Program-made: the position numbers and the translations under genes
Origin: Asticcacaulis sp.
Lineage (GTDB): Bacteria > Pseudomonadota > Alphaproteobacteria > Caulobacterales > Caulobacteraceae
Direction: 5' to 3'
NCBI GenBank assembly: GCA_024707255.1
Contig: JANQAC010000001.1
Location: 1,240,001-1,304,000, forward strand
DNA length: 64,000 nucleotides
Part shown: positions 45,289 through 54,963 of the stretch, in pieces
Layout of the letters: every line of letters starts with the position of its first letter
Position numbering within the stretch: position 1 is the first letter of the stretch
The notes under the pieces: model-generated
The model's database searches: none
What the model was told of the DNA's origin: nothing
What the model saw: only the letters and a program-made list of their open reading frames with translations

Positions 45289-46260
45289 ATGACGAATATG
45301 GTCACGGTTTTCGGTGGTTCGGGCTTTCTCGGCAAGCAGGTGGTGCGCGCCCTGGCGAAACAGGGCTGGCGCGTGCGCGTGGCCGTGCGCAAGCCGACCT
45401 TCGCCTATGACCTGAAGCCGCTCGGCGATGTCGGCCAGATCCAGGTGGTGCGCTGCGATGTGCGCCGCGAAAAGGATATCGAAAACGCCCTCGAAAACGC
45501 CTCGGCCTGCGTCAATCTTGTCGGCATCCTGTACCAGACCGCCGGTATCAACTTCGATGCTGTCCATCGACAGGCTTCGACCTGGATGGCCGATATCTGC
45601 AAATCCAAAGGCATCCAGAATTTCGTCCAGGTCTCGGCCATCGGCGCCAATCCGGACGCCGCCTCGAAATATGCCTCGACCAAAGGCAAGGCCGAACTGG
45701 CCGTGAAGAAGGCCCTCCCCTCGGCCGTTATCCTGCGCCCCTCGATCATGTTCGGCCCGCAGGATGGTTTCTTCACCTCGCTGGCCGGCCAGATCAAGAT
45801 GTTCCCGGTCATGCCGGCCATCGGCGGCGCCAATAACAAGTTCCAGCCGGTCTATGTCGGCGATGTCGCCGAGGCCGTGGCCCGCACGCTCGGCAACAGC
45901 AATGCCTATGGCAGGACCTATGAGCTGGGCGGCCCCGAAATCTTCGCCTTCAAGGATCTGATCAAGTATACCGCCGCCGAGGTGCAGAGCCCGCGTCCGC
46001 TGGTATGGATGCCGGTGGCCGTCGCGCGCCTGATCGGCCTTGTGGGCGATGTCCAGGCAGGGCTCAAGGGCCTGGTGCCTGTGCTCCCCGCCCCGATCCT
46101 GACCACTGACCAGGTGCTGCTGGTGGCCAATGACAATGTCGTCGCCAAGAACGCCAAGGGCCTGAAAGACCTGGGCATTGCCGCCACGGCGGTCGAATCC
46201 ATCGTGCCGACCTATCTGTGGCGCTTCCGCAAGAACGGCCAGTTTGCCGTTACCGCGTAA
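45289..46260 (+). CDS. NAD(P)-binding NDUFA9-like (complex I accessory) protein
   Basis: A 323-aa atypical short-chain dehydrogenase. Start ATG 45289 (MTNMVTVFGGSGFLGKQVVRAL), with GAGGA 7 nt upstream. The Rossmann GGSGFLG is intact, and VSAIGANPDAASKYASTKGKAELAV has the YxxxK pair. The block VILRPSIMFGPQDGFFTSLAGQIK is characteristic of the complex I NDUFA9 subunit family found in alphaproteobacteria and mitochondria. It binds NADPH and stabilises complex I; some relatives are standalone reductases. Confidence 0.9.
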   Translation: MTNMVTVFGGSGFLGKQVVRALAKQGWRVRVAVRKPTFAYDLKPLGDVGQIQVVRCDVRREKDIENALENASACVNLVGILYQTAGINFDAVHRQASTWMADICKSKGIQNFVQVSAIGANPDAASKYASTKGKAELAVKKALPSAVILRPSIMFGPQDGFFTSLAGQIKMFPVMPAIGGANNKFQPVYVGDVAEAVARTLGNSNAYGRTYELGGPEIFAFKDLIKYTAAEVQSPRPLVWMPVAVARLIGLVGDVQAGLKGLVPVLPAPILTTDQVLLVANDNVVAKNAKGLKDLGIAATAVESIVPTYLWRFRKNGQFAVTA

Positions 46261-46312
46261 GTTGACGCTCAACCCGCCCGACGCTACAGCTTAGCCAAAC
46301 GGGAGGGACTTC

Positions 46313-47647
46313 ATGAAATATCTGCGGCTTGCCGGCGCGCTGATCGCCGCCATTTTTGCTACGCCTGTGCTCGCGCAGGCCAGATCGCCACAAGACTGGC
46401 CGATGTTCATGGGCGACGCCCGTCATTCCGGCCTGGCATCGACCGCCCCGCCGGATATTGCCCGTCTGAAACCGGTCTGGCGCCACCGCGTCCCCGCCGA
46501 GGTCAGCGCCTCACCGGTCGTTGTTGGCAATCTCCTCTATATCGCCGCCGAAAACGGCAATCTCTACGCCTTCGACCTGACGACACATAAACAGGTCTGG
46601 CTCTATCACGCCGAAGGCGGGATCGGCGCGACGCCCGCCGCCTCTGATGGCCGGCTTTATATCTTGAGCCGCGACGGCTGCCTGACGGCGCTTGATGCGG
46701 CCTCCGGCAAGGCTCTGTGGCGCTTCAAGACCAGCGGCGAAGCGCGCTTCGGCGTGCCCGGCGGCTATGGAATGCCGAAAGCCGAAGGCATTACGCCCGA
46801 TCCGTGGGATTTCTGGCTTTCCTCGCCGCTGGTGGAAAACGGCCGGGTCTATTTCGGCAGCAGCGATCATCATGTCTATGCGCTCGATGCCGCAACCGGC
46901 ACGAAAATCTGGGCCTTCGAGGCCGATGACAGTCTCCATGCCGCGCCGGCCCTGAGCCAGGGCCGCCTGTTCATCGGCACCTGGGGCACGAAATTTTATG
47001 CACTCGACGCCCAAACCGGGGCGAAGCTGTGGGATTTCCAGGGCGGCAAGGACGCAGAGACCGGCATTTTACAAGGCTTCAGCGCGGCGGCGACGATTGA
47101 CGGCGACACCGTTTATATCGGCTCACGCGATGGCTATATGCGCGCCTTCGACGTGCTCACCGGCAAGCTGCGCTGGACATGGGATGCCGGAAAAAGCTGG
47201 GTGCTGGCCACCGCCGCGGTCGATGCCGACACGCTCTATTTCCCGACCTCCGACACCACCGTTTTCGTGGCGCTCGATAAAAAGACCGGCAAGGAAAAGT
47301 ATCGCACGGATACGAAGGTCTGGACCTATACCTCGCCGGTGATCGCGGGCGACTATGCCTTCGCCGGCACCATGACCGGCGATATGTACGCTTTCGATAA
47401 ACATACCGGCAAAATCCTCTGGCATTACCAGACCGAAGACGCGAAAGCGGATACACTTGGGCTGATCGATACCGCAGGCAAGCTGCGTTCGGAAATATTA
47501 TTCCCGCAAGGCTTTCCGCCGGCGCCGGGCGTCGAAAACGTGAAAACCCTCGGCGCCTTCGAGGCATCGCCGGTCTGGTCCGGTAACCGGTTAATCACGG
47601 TCACGGCCGCGGGGGAAATAATCATTTTCAGCGCGGAAAACGGCTAG
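46313..47647 (+). CDS. Secreted PQQ-type beta-propeller protein
   Basis: A 444-aa periplasmic protein. Start with GGGAGG just upstream; signal peptide MKYLRLAGALIAAIFATPVLAQA. The mature start DWPMFMGDARHSGLAS is typical of PQQ-like repeat proteins (W.xFRGD..HSG). Repeats include LLYIAAENGNLYAFDLTTHKQVWLY, RLYILSRDGCLTALDAASGKALWRF and VYFGSSDHHVYALDAATGTKIWAF. No quinoprotein dehydrogenase catalytic segment is evident, so it is probably structural or binding, like BamB relatives. It follows the NDUFA9-like gene by 52 bp. Confidence 0.88.
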   Translation: MKYLRLAGALIAAIFATPVLAQARSPQDWPMFMGDARHSGLASTAPPDIARLKPVWRHRVPAEVSASPVVVGNLLYIAAENGNLYAFDLTTHKQVWLYHAEGGIGATPAASDGRLYILSRDGCLTALDAASGKALWRFKTSGEARFGVPGGYGMPKAEGITPDPWDFWLSSPLVENGRVYFGSSDHHVYALDAATGTKIWAFEADDSLHAAPALSQGRLFIGTWGTKFYALDAQTGAKLWDFQGGKDAETGILQGFSAAATIDGDTVYIGSRDGYMRAFDVLTGKLRWTWDAGKSWVLATAAVDADTLYFPTSDTTVFVALDKKTGKEKYRTDTKVWTYTSPVIAGDYAFAGTMTGDMYAFDKHTGKILWHYQTEDAKADTLGLIDTAGKLRSEILFPQGFPPAPGVENVKTLGAFEASPVWSGNRLITVTAAGEIIIFSAENG

Positions 47648-47709
47648 CAATTCCTTAACCATAACCACGTTACCCCTGAATCAAATCGCGTTATTGATTC
47701 AGGTGCCTC

Positions 47710-49398
47710 ATGAAGCTGTCCATCGGCCACAAGCTGTTCGCCGCGTCTCTCGTTTTCGTTGTCGCCATGGGAGCGTTCGTTATCGGCGCCTGGGGCACCC
47801 TCGAACACCTGCGCAAGCTCCAGGATAACGGCATGGGGCTGGTGCGCATTGCCTCGGCCTCTGAAACCCTGGCCAGTCAGGGCGCGGCGCTTTACCAGAT
47901 CATCGCCGATGGCGAAATCAATCACGAACTCGACCAGACGCGCACCGACTGGCAGCCCGCCAAGGCTAAGACCGAACGCCTGTTTACCGACCTGCGCGGC
48001 CAGTTGACCGATCCGGCCGATATTGCCCTTCTGGATGACGCAAAAACCAAATATCTGGCCTATGTCGGCGTGTTTGAACATAAGATGCTGCCGGCGCTGG
48101 ACGCCAATACCGAAATGACCCCCGAAATCCGCGCCCTGGACGGTGAAGTGGACGACTCCTGCACTGAAATGGTGGCGCCCCTGTCCAAACTGGCCTCCCA
48201 GGCGCGCAAGGAAGCCGTGGCGGCCGATGCCGAATTCGACAAACTGTCCGGCCAGGTGCTGGCGATTGGCACGATCATCGGCCTGCTGGCCTTGCTGGTC
48301 GGCAGCACGATCAACTTCCTCGTCGTCCGCCATATCTCTTCACCGCTGAAAACCCTGGCCAGCCTGCTGCATAAGCTGGTCAGCGGCCAGGAAGTGAGCA
48401 GTGTGCCCTACGAACAGCGCCGCGATGAGGTGGGCGAGATTGCCCACGCCGTTTCCGCCTTCAAGGACAATATCGCGGCGGTCAAACGCCTCGAAATCGA
48501 GCAGGAAGCGGCGCGCGCCAAGCTGGAACGCGACAATGAAAACGCCCTGCAGGTGCTGAAAAGCGCCGAAGCCTTCGAGCGTCAGATCAAGGCCGTGGCG
48601 GCGCGTGTCGGCCAGACCTCGACTGATTTGAACATGGCCGCCAACAGCCTGGACCAGGCGGCACGGGACGCCGACCAGCGCTCCGCCTCCATGGCCAGCG
48701 CCACCTCGCAGTCCTCCAGCAACATGCAGACGGTCGCCTCGGCCACCGAGGAGCTGTCGGCCTCGATCAGTGAAATCAGCCGCCGGGTCGAGGAAACGAC
48801 CCTGATGACCCAGGCCGCCACCGAACAGGCGCATAAGACGAGCCAGACGGTCGATAACCTTTCCCGGGCCGCGGCCAAGATCGGCGAGGTCGTGGCCCTG
48901 ATCCAGGATATCGCCGCCCAGACCAACCTGCTGGCGCTCAATGCCACCATCGAAGCGGCGCGCGCCGGTGCGGCCGGTGCCGGCTTTGCCGTGGTCGCGG
49001 GCGAGGTGAAAAACCTGTCGGCCCAGACCTCGCGCGCCACCAACGAAATCCGCGAACACATTTCGTCCATGCAGGTGGTCACCGAAGAAACGGTTGAGGC
49101 CATCCGCTCGATCAGCCATACGATCGAGCGCATCAATGGCGTGACGACCTCTATCGCCGCCGGCGTGACCCAGCAGACGGCGGCCACGGCAGACATCGCC
49201 AATAACGTGGCACAGGTGGCCAGCGGCGCGGATACGATCAATGCCGACCTGCTCCAGGTGTCGCGCGCTTCGCAGATCACCACGGAAAACTCGGCGATGG
49301 TGTTGCAGGGCGCGGATAGCCTGGGCGAACAGGTCAAGGCCATGTCCGAGGAGGTGGATGCCTTCCTGGGCATGATCCGGGTGAAGGACGCCGCTTAA
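47710..49398 (+). CDS. Methyl-accepting chemotaxis protein
   Basis: A 562-aa chemoreceptor. N-terminal helix [21 protein letters not shown]; a mainly helical periplasmic domain (about residues 35-175); second helix [21 protein letters not shown]; a HAMP domain (about 200-255, [14 protein letters not shown] and [18 protein letters not shown]); then the signalling hairpin whose tip is [31 protein letters not shown]. No pentapeptide tether for CheR is visible at the C-terminus (MIRVKDAA). Ligand unknown. Confidence 0.95.
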   Translation: MKLSIGHKLFAASLVFVVAMGAFVIGAWGTLEHLRKLQDNGMGLVRIASASETLASQGAALYQIIADGEINHELDQTRTDWQPAKAKTERLFTDLRGQLTDPADIALLDDAKTKYLAYVGVFEHKMLPALDANTEMTPEIRALDGEVDDSCTEMVAPLSKLASQARKEAVAADAEFDKLSGQVLAIGTIIGLLALLVGSTINFLVVRHISSPLKTLASLLHKLVSGQEVSSVPYEQRRDEVGEIAHAVSAFKDNIAAVKRLEIEQEAARAKLERDNENALQVLKSAEAFERQIKAVAARVGQTSTDLNMAANSLDQAARDADQRSASMASATSQSSSNMQTVASATEELSASISEISRRVEETTLMTQAATEQAHKTSQTVDNLSRAAAKIGEVVALIQDIAAQTNLLALNATIEAARAGAAGAGFAVVAGEVKNLSAQTSRATNEIREHISSMQVVTEETVEAIRSISHTIERINGVTTSIAAGVTQQTAATADIANNVAQVASGADTINADLLQVSRASQITTENSAMVLQGADSLGEQVKAMSEEVDAFLGMIRVKDAA

Positions 49399-49405
49399 AC
49401 TTACG

Positions 49406-49555
49406 GGGTGTGGGGCCTGCGGCCCCAAGTCTTCCCTTAGTTCAATAAAAACCCTCGCCCAAGGGCGGGAGTTTTCATTGAATTGAAGAAAGGTTTGTGG
49501 GGTTTAGCGATGCAAGAGTATAGCTCTTGCGAGCTATGGGACCCCACGCCCCATA
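49406..49555. repeat. Palindromic intergenic repeat, intact copy
   Basis: The unit begins GGGGTGTGGGGCCTGCGGCCCCAAG, with the perfect stem GGGGCC/GGCCCC at 49412-49426. It continues with GTCTTCCCTTA, the terminator hairpin, GAAAGGTTTGTGGGG and a second hairpin (AGAGCTATAGCTC-like around 49525-49540), and ends GGGACCCCACGCCCC. The copy at 29678-29781 and the fragment at 2945-2960 belong to the same family and were both hit by IS elements. Confidence 0.8.
49441..49482. terminator. Terminator hairpin in the intact intergenic repeat
   Basis: Outer arms TTCAAT/ATTGAA, A and T tracts, and an inner GC stem (CTCGCCC AAG GGGCGGGAG region). It can terminate both the chemoreceptor gene from the left and the hydrolase gene from the right. 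Confidence 0.75.
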
Positions 49556-49558
49556 TGA

Positions 49559-50308
49559 TTAGTTCAGTTGCTCCGCTACGAAACTCAGCAGCCCCTCCAG
49601 CGAGGTCTGCATGACCGCCGGATCGTACTGCATGATCAGGCCCCTGTTATCTTCTTCATCGAAGGCATGACTGGCATCAAGTTCCAGCGTGGTGACATCC
49701 ACACCCTGGGCTTTCAGCCTGCCGAAAACCTTCTGCGAATGCCTGATTGGCGTCAGGTGATCCTTACTGGCCAGAACGACAAAGGTCTTCGGTGTGTGTC
49801 GCCATTTCGCCGTGTTCGAACGTGCCGGGAAATTGATATAGGGATAGACGAGATAGAGCCCCTTCAAGCAATCGACCAGCGCCGGATCAGGATCGGCGAT
49901 CTTCACATTGCCCGGCGTGTCGAGTGGCGAGGTCATCAGGTCCATGATCGACCAGCCACCATGACTGAACCCGCTTAAGATCACCCTGTCCATATCGACC
50001 CGACCGCTCTGTTGCAGGCCATGAAGCACAGACAGCACATCCCCGGCGCGTTCATACCCCTGTAATACCGCCCCGGTGCAGATCAGCGAAACGGCAAAAT
50101 TGCGGTCCCAGCCCCGCGGTTTGAAACTATCGACGACATACGCGCGAACGCCCGTCAGGGCGACGGCCTGAGCATAGAGATGCACATGCGGCCGCATACC
50201 GCCGCAGCCATGAAACAGCACTACTGCCGGCCGTACGCTGTCATCCTGCGGCCCGTAGACGGTAATGTCCGGTTCCAGTAACGCATAGCGTTGCGCCATA
50301 GTATCCAT
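49559..50308 (-). CDS. Alpha/beta hydrolase, dienelactone-hydrolase-like (paralogue 1)
   Basis: A 249-aa protein with the alpha/beta-hydrolase fold: oxyanion-hole HGCGGMRPHVHLYAQ, nucleophile elbow GFSHGGWSIMDL, acid in VVLASKDHLTP and His in LDASHAFDEEDNRG. No signal peptide. It is about half identical by eye to the gene immediately upstream (50328-51092), 19 bp apart, so this is a tandem duplication and probably one transcript. Substrate unknown. Confidence 0.85.
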   Translation of the reverse strand: MDTMAQRYALLEPDITVYGPQDDSVRPAVVLFHGCGGMRPHVHLYAQAVALTGVRAYVVDSFKPRGWDRNFAVSLICTGAVLQGYERAGDVLSVLHGLQQSGRVDMDRVILSGFSHGGWSIMDLMTSPLDTPGNVKIADPDPALVDCLKGLYLVYPYINFPARSNTAKWRHTPKTFVVLASKDHLTPIRHSQKVFGRLKAQGVDVTTLELDASHAFDEEDNRGLIMQYDPAVMQTSLEGLLSFVAEQLN

Positions 50309-50327
50309 CTATTCCCCCGTTTCCAGA

Positions 50328-51092
50328 TCAAGCCCCCTGGAAGATATCCCTCACGAAACCCTCGAACGCCGCCATGGTTTTTTCATGGCTCTTGCGGTCA
50401 TAGGCCATCAATGGGCCGAAATGAAGGGCGCTGTCCTCGTCGAAGCAGTGTGTACAGTCTAGATCAAGACGCTCGACCGGCAGGCCCTCGGCCTTCAGGT
50501 GATTGAAGATATGATCGCCGTGGCTGTGACTGGTCAGGAAGTCCTGCCGCGCCAGTACGGCCAGGGTTTTCGGCGCATACTGCCAGCTATGCATATTGGA
50601 GCGCGCCGGGAAATTGACGTACGGATAAACAAGGAACACGCCCTTGACGCCGCTCATCGGCTCCGGCGTCGGGTCCATCAGGCGCGCCTCGCCGCTGCGC
50701 GTGAGCTTTTCCGTCATCAGATCCATGATGGACCAGCCGCCGTGGCTCCAGCCGGCCAGGATGATATTGCCGGCATCGACTTCCGGCCGCTGCCCCAGCC
50801 CCCAGACTGCCGCCAGCACGTCGCCGGAACGCTCATAGCCATGCAGGGCCAGGCCAGTGCAGACCAGGCTCATGGCCGCGTTTTCATCCCAGCCGCGCGG
50901 CATGAAGGAATCGACGACATAGGCGCGGAAACCGAGATCGGCCACCTGCTGCGCATAGGCATGGATATGACTGCGAACCCCGTTACAGGCATGGAACAGC
51001 AGGACAGCCGGCCGTTTGGTCTTATCCTGCGGCCCGTAGGCGGTGATAAAGGGGTCGAGAAGCGAAAATCTGTGCTGAAGCGTATCGAGCAA
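50328..51092 (-). CDS. Alpha/beta hydrolase, dienelactone-hydrolase-like (paralogue 2)
   Basis: 254 aa. Motifs parallel those of its neighbour: HACNGVRSHIHAYAQQ, GWSHGGWSIMDLMTEKL, VLARQDFLTSHSHGD and LDCTHCFDEDSALHFG. Both copies share VYPYxNFPARSN and AYVVDSFxPRGWD, which are unusual enough to define a subfamily. The Cys in THCFDE replaces Ala of paralogue 1, next to the catalytic His. Confidence 0.85.
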   Translation of the reverse strand: MLDTLQHRFSLLDPFITAYGPQDKTKRPAVLLFHACNGVRSHIHAYAQQVADLGFRAYVVDSFMPRGWDENAAMSLVCTGLALHGYERSGDVLAAVWGLGQRPEVDAGNIILAGWSHGGWSIMDLMTEKLTRSGEARLMDPTPEPMSGVKGVFLVYPYVNFPARSNMHSWQYAPKTLAVLARQDFLTSHSHGDHIFNHLKAEGLPVERLDLDCTHCFDEDSALHFGPLMAYDRKSHEKTMAAFEGFVRDIFQGA

Positions 51093-51216
51093 TCAAATAC
51101 CCCTTGAAATACTGTAACTGCAACTCATATAGTTACTGATGGCTAATCTGCCGCCTGATGAGGTGAATCAGAAATCGCCAGCAAAAGCCAGTTATTTTCA
51201 TAGAGTGAGAGCTATC

Positions 51217-51810
51217 ATGACCGCCCCGCGCACCTCCGAATACCCGATCGACACACAATTCCTTGAACGCTGGTCGCCGCGCGCCTTCACGCAGCAGCCC
51301 CTGACCGAAGAACAGGTTCTGACCGTTCTGGAAGCCGCGCGCTGGGCGCCGTCGGCTTCGAACCTCCAGCCGTGGCGGTTCTTCTACGGCCTGCGCGGCA
51401 CGCCGGAATTCGACACCCTGCTTTCTCTCCTGGTGCCGTTCAATGAAGGCTGGGCCAAGGGCGCCGGTGCCCTGATCTTCATCGCCTCAGTCACTTCGTT
51501 CGACGGCCAGCGCCAGAACATCACCAACAGCTTTGACGCCGGTTCGGCCTTTATGTCTCTGTCCTTACAGGCGCACAGCCTGGGTCTGGTCGCCCATGGC
51601 ATGGCCGGGATCGAATATGACAAGGTGCCGGTGGTGCTCCAGTTCCCGGAAAATCTCAAGCTGGAGGCCGCCGTCGCCATTGGGTATCAGGGCGATGCGT
51701 CGAGCCTGCCCGATTTCCTGCAGGCCCGTGAAGCACCTTCAACACGCCAGCCGCTGTCGGATATCGTCTTCAACGGCCACTTCACGGGCGAAATCAAGGT
51801 TCCGGCTTAA
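51217..51810 (+). CDS. Nitroreductase-family FMN oxidoreductase
   Basis: A 197-aa protein. Start ATG 51217 (MTAPRTSEYPIDTQFLERW), with GAGAG 6 nt upstream; an in-frame ATG at 51139 adds 26 unconserved residues. The FMN-binding N-terminus is ERWSPRAFTQQPLTEEQ and RWAPSASNLQPWRFFY. The C-terminal flavin site is VAIGYQGDASSLP. The family reduces nitro-aromatics or quinones with NAD(P)H; the physiological substrate is unknown. Confidence 0.92.
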   Translation: MTAPRTSEYPIDTQFLERWSPRAFTQQPLTEEQVLTVLEAARWAPSASNLQPWRFFYGLRGTPEFDTLLSLLVPFNEGWAKGAGALIFIASVTSFDGQRQNITNSFDAGSAFMSLSLQAHSLGLVAHGMAGIEYDKVPVVLQFPENLKLEAAVAIGYQGDASSLPDFLQAREAPSTRQPLSDIVFNGHFTGEIKVPA

Positions 51811-51824
51811 GGTAAGTAAGAATC

Positions 51825-51880
51825 TCCACCACCGCAGAGCTTCGCTTGCGGTCCCCCTCCCCAATAAATTGGGGAGGTAT
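51825..51880. repeat. Intergenic GC-rich palindrome (CCTCCCC/GGGGAGG type)
   Basis: CCCTCCCCAAT and ATTGGGGAGG form a strong hairpin at about 51856-51878, preceded by GCTTCGCTTGCGG. Same theme as the larger array at 22980-23146. Confidence 0.5.
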
Positions 51881-51890
51881 AAGATTGAAA

Positions 51891-51916
51891 AGCCCCGGAT
51901 GTCGACATCCGGGGCT
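51891..51916 (-). terminator. Perfect 26-bp palindrome, terminator of purH
   Basis: Arms AGCCCCGGATGTC and complement GACATCCGGGGCT. On the minus strand it is followed by TTTTCAATC, so it ends the purH transcript. On the plus strand TCCTTT follows, weaker, for the nitroreductase gene. Confidence 0.75.
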
Positions 51917-52034
51917 TCCTTTGGCTCAGTCGTTTAATCGGAGAGATTTTTGTCGTCCGAGCAGGCGGCTAGCGACGGCTGTATGTTTATACAGCCTAGC
52001 GACGCCAACGCACTCGGCGGCGAAAAGATCCCGA

Positions 52035-53640
52035 TTAATGTCTGAAGACGCGAACGCCGGTGAACACCATCGCCAATCCCGCCGCATCGGCAGCGTCGAT
52101 CACCGCCTGATCGCCAATAGAGCCGCCCGGCTGGATGATCGCCGTGGCGCCGGCCGCGGCCGCTTCCAGCAGACCATCCGGGAACGGGAAGAAGGCTTCC
52201 GAGGCGCAGGCCGAACCGGTGGCCAGTGCTGTCCGTCAGACCCAGGCCTTCAGCAGCTTCCTGGGCGCGCAGGCGGGCGATGCGGGCGGAATCGCGACGG
52301 TTCATCTGGCCGGCGCCAATGCCAGCCGTGCGGCCATCCTTGGCGTAGACGATGGCATTGGACTTGACGTGCTTGGCCACGGTGAAGGCGAACAGCATGT
52401 CTTCGATCTCGGCAGCGGTCGGCTGGCGCTTGGTGACAACCTTCAGGTCGGCCGCCGTGATGCGGGCCGTATCGCGGCTCTGGACCAGCATACCGCCGGC
52501 CACCGAACGGAACACCTGACCGCCAGCCAGCGGGTCCGGCAGGGTGCCGGTGACGAGCAGGCGCAGGTTCTTCTTGGCGGCGAAGACGGCAACCGCGTCA
52601 TCATCGACTTCCGGTGCGACAACAACCTCGGTGAAGATCTCGACGATCTTTTCGGCGGTCGCCTTGTCCAGCTTGCGGTTCAGCGCCACGATACCGCCAA
52701 AGGCCGACACCGGATCACATTCCAGGGCGCGCCTGTAGGCGGATATCAGATCGTCGCCGGTGGCCACGCCGCACGGGTTGGCGTGCTTGACGATGACGCA
52801 GGCCGGTGTGTCGAACTCGGCCACCAGCTCGATGGCGGCATCGGTATCGGCAACGTTGTTGTAGCTCAGTTCCTTGCCTTGCAACTGCCTGGCGGTAGCA
52901 ACGCCGGGGCGGTCCTCGCCAGTCTTGTAGAAGGCAGCGGACTGGTGCGGGTTTTCGCCGTAGCGCATGGTTTGCAGGCGTTCCCCGGCAATGGTCTTGC
53001 GTACCGGATAATCATCACCCAGTTGACCCGCGAACCAGGTAGACACGGCGGAATCATAGGCCGCGGTGCGGGCGAAGGCACGGGCGGCCAGCGACTTGCG
53101 CAGGGCCGGGGAGGTGGTGCCGGTCCCGGCGATGGCGGCCAGGACTTCATCCATGCCGGCCTTGTCGACGCAGACGCTGACATAGGGGTGGTTCTTGGCC
53201 GAGGAACGGATCATGGCCGGGCCGCCGATATCGACATTCTCGATAGCGGCTTCAAAGGTGCCGCCGGCGGCGACGGTCTTCTCGAACGGATAGAGGTCGA
53301 TCCAGACAATATCGATCGGCTGGATGTCGTGCTCCTTCAGCGCCTGGGCGTGTTCGGGGGCATCACGATAGGCCAGCAGAGCGCCGTGGACTTTCGGATG
53401 CAGGGTCTTGACGCGGCCATCCATCATTTCGGGGAAGCCGGTGATATCCGCCACGTCCCTGACGGCGATATTGGCCTTTTGCAGGGCGGCCTTGGTGCCG
53501 CCAGTCGAGAGCAGTTCGACGCCGGCAGCGACCAGTGCCTGGGCGGCTTCGATCAGGCCGGTCTTGTCGGACAGCGAGATCAAAGCGCGTTTCGGGGTCA
53601 CCAGATCGGCGGCGGGCGGGAAATCAGGAGCGGCGGGCAT
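52035..53640 (-). CDS. purH: Bifunctional AICAR transformylase/IMP cyclohydrolase (frameshifted)
   Basis: Last two steps of IMP synthesis. The N-terminal cyclohydrolase reads [32 protein letters not shown]. The transformylase shows [15 protein letters not shown] and [37 protein letters not shown]. The frame breaks near 52227: an additional base turns [19 protein letters not shown] into noise. The correct C-terminus, [22 protein letters not shown] then [14 protein letters not shown], ends at 52035. About 534 aa repaired. A defect in purH would cause purine auxotrophy, so an error in the sequence is likely. Confidence 0.93.
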
Positions 53641-53750
53641 GGGAATATCCGGATATGGGGAGGGAAAGATGCGCGCCGTTTACACGAACCTGTCACATTT
53701 GACTAGGTCAGGCGGATAACAAGCCGTAACGGGATACGACCGGATATAAC

Positions 53751-53782
53751 AAAACCTCCGCCATGGGTGAGCATGGCGGAGG
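53751..53782 (-). terminator. Intrinsic terminator after glycine-zipper gene 1
   Basis: Eleven-base arms CCTCCGCCATG / CATGGCGGAGG with loop GGTGAG; on the minus strand followed by TTTTGTTATA. It separates the zipper gene from purH. Confidence 0.85.
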
Positions 53783-53825
53783 CTTCGCTGATGATCGCAA
53801 GTCTCAAAGCTACTTATGGGAGCGT

Positions 53826-54257
53826 TTAGTAGCGAGACCCGTAGCGGCCATCATTGCGGTAATGCTTGTAGCTGTTGTAGCGGACCGGTTCGCTGCGGTA
53901 GCCGTAGTGACGGTCTTCCCAGCGCTGGCGCTCCATGGCGGCTTCAGCCTTGTTGCAGGTGTCCTTGCCCTGGTCGCGGCCCAGCTTATTGCCCAACAGA
54001 CCGCCGACAACAGCGCCACCAACCGCACCCAGGCCCTTTTCATTCTTGGCGACCTGGCTGCCCAGCAAACCACCGGCGATAACGCCCAGGATGGCACCGG
54101 TCTTGGCGCTGTTCGACTTGGTGACCTCGCACTGATAGGTGGTGCGGGCCGAAGCCGTGGCCGGGGCCATGACGGCGGCGGTGGAACCGATGATCAGGCC
54201 GGTCGAAACGATGGCGGCCCCAAAAGTTTTCATAGTATTCTTGATGATCTTGCTCAT
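53826..54257 (-). CDS. Glycine-zipper 2TM protein 1
   Basis: A 143-aa secreted protein. Start ATG 54257 (MSKIIKNTMKTFGAAIVSTG), with AAGGA 8 nt upstream; signal peptide ending near ATASA. The mature part has two glycine-zipper stretches, GAILGVIAGGLLGSQVAKNEKG and GAVGGAVVGGLLGNKLGRDQGK, which insert into or line membranes, and two Cys that may pair. The C-terminus is Tyr/Arg-rich (GYRSEPVRYNSYKHYR). Members include SlyB-like and Rickettsia 17-kDa antigen relatives; this one has no lipobox. Confidence 0.85.
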   Translation of the reverse strand: MSKIIKNTMKTFGAAIVSTGLIIGSTAAVMAPATASARTTYQCEVTKSNSAKTGAILGVIAGGLLGSQVAKNEKGLGAVGGAVVGGLLGNKLGRDQGKDTCNKAEAAMERQRWEDRHYGYRSEPVRYNSYKHYRNDGRYGSRY

Positions 54258-54416
54258 AACTTTAGTCCTTCGTGTCTTTGGCTTCCGTTGATCGGATGTG
54301 CCGTTCATGAGGACAGTTATAAGCCCCCGAACCTGAACGGGATTTGATCCGCTCGTTCATTTTCATTCAGGAAAGCATTTATTTTTGAAGGGCTTGGACA
54401 GCCCTGTCAGCCTTAC

Positions 54417-54451
54417 AGAAAAAGGCCCCGCCGCATCCGGCAGGGCCCTTT
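54417..54451 (-). terminator. Intrinsic terminator after glycine-zipper gene 2
   Basis: Minus-strand stem GGGCCCTGCCGG / GCGGCGGGGCC-like (one mismatch) followed by TTTTTCTG, 20 bp after the gene's stop. Confidence 0.8.
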
Positions 54452-54472
54452 CAAAGATCAGCCGTAAAAAAA

Positions 54473-54847
54473 TTATTCACGGACATAGCGGTAAACCACC
54501 TTGTGGCGATGACCGTACTTATCGGTTTCATAGACCGTGCGCGTACGGTAGGCCACCTGATCGATGCACTTCCGCTTGGCATTGTTCTTGGCGATCTTGC
54601 TGCCGGTGTATCCGCCAACCACCGCGCCACCCACGGCGCCGAGGCCGCGTTCGTTCTTGGAAATCTGACTGCCCAGCAAACCACCGGCGATGGCACCGAT
54701 CACGGCCCCCTTGTTGCCGGCGCGCTTTTGCTCATACTTACAGCGATAGGTCGGATAGGCATCGGCGACATTGGGGATGGCGGCCGAACCGACGATCAGG
54801 CCCAGGCTCACGACAGCGGCGGCAGCGGTTTTCAGGATACAGGTCAT
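54473..54847 (-). CDS. Glycine-zipper 2TM protein 2
   Basis: A 124-aa paralogue of the previous gene. ATG 54847 (MTCILKTAAAAVVSLGLIVG) with AAGGAG 7 nt upstream. Signal peptide, then YRCKYEQKRAGNKGAVIGAIAGGLLGSQISKNERG and GAVGGAVVGGYTGSKIAKN. The zipper core GAVGGAVVGG and KNE(K/R)GLGAVGG are identical in both genes, so they are a tandem duplication, each with its own terminator. The C-terminus RTRTVYETDKYGHRHKVVYRYVRE is basic and aromatic. Probably periplasmic or outer-membrane associated. Confidence 0.85.
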   Translation of the reverse strand: MTCILKTAAAAVVSLGLIVGSAAIPNVADAYPTYRCKYEQKRAGNKGAVIGAIAGGLLGSQISKNERGLGAVGGAVVGGYTGSKIAKNNAKRKCIDQVAYRTRTVYETDKYGHRHKVVYRYVRE

Positions 54848-54963
54848 GTGCATACTCCTTTGATTATGCGCCCCAAAAGCGCAGATTTGCGCAGGAGTAT
54901 CCGAATTTCGATATAAGGATGCAGTCAGGAGAACCTGGCCATCCGGTAAAGACCTGACCAGTA

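Noticed and set aside
47655..47675. CtrA-binding site upstream of the chemoreceptor
   Set aside because: TTAACC is present but the second TTAA half-site at the required 7-bp spacing is not.
52135..53706. Long open frame on the plus strand opposite purH
   Set aside because: Shadow; Gly/Asp/Gln-rich composition typical of antisense of GC-rich genes.
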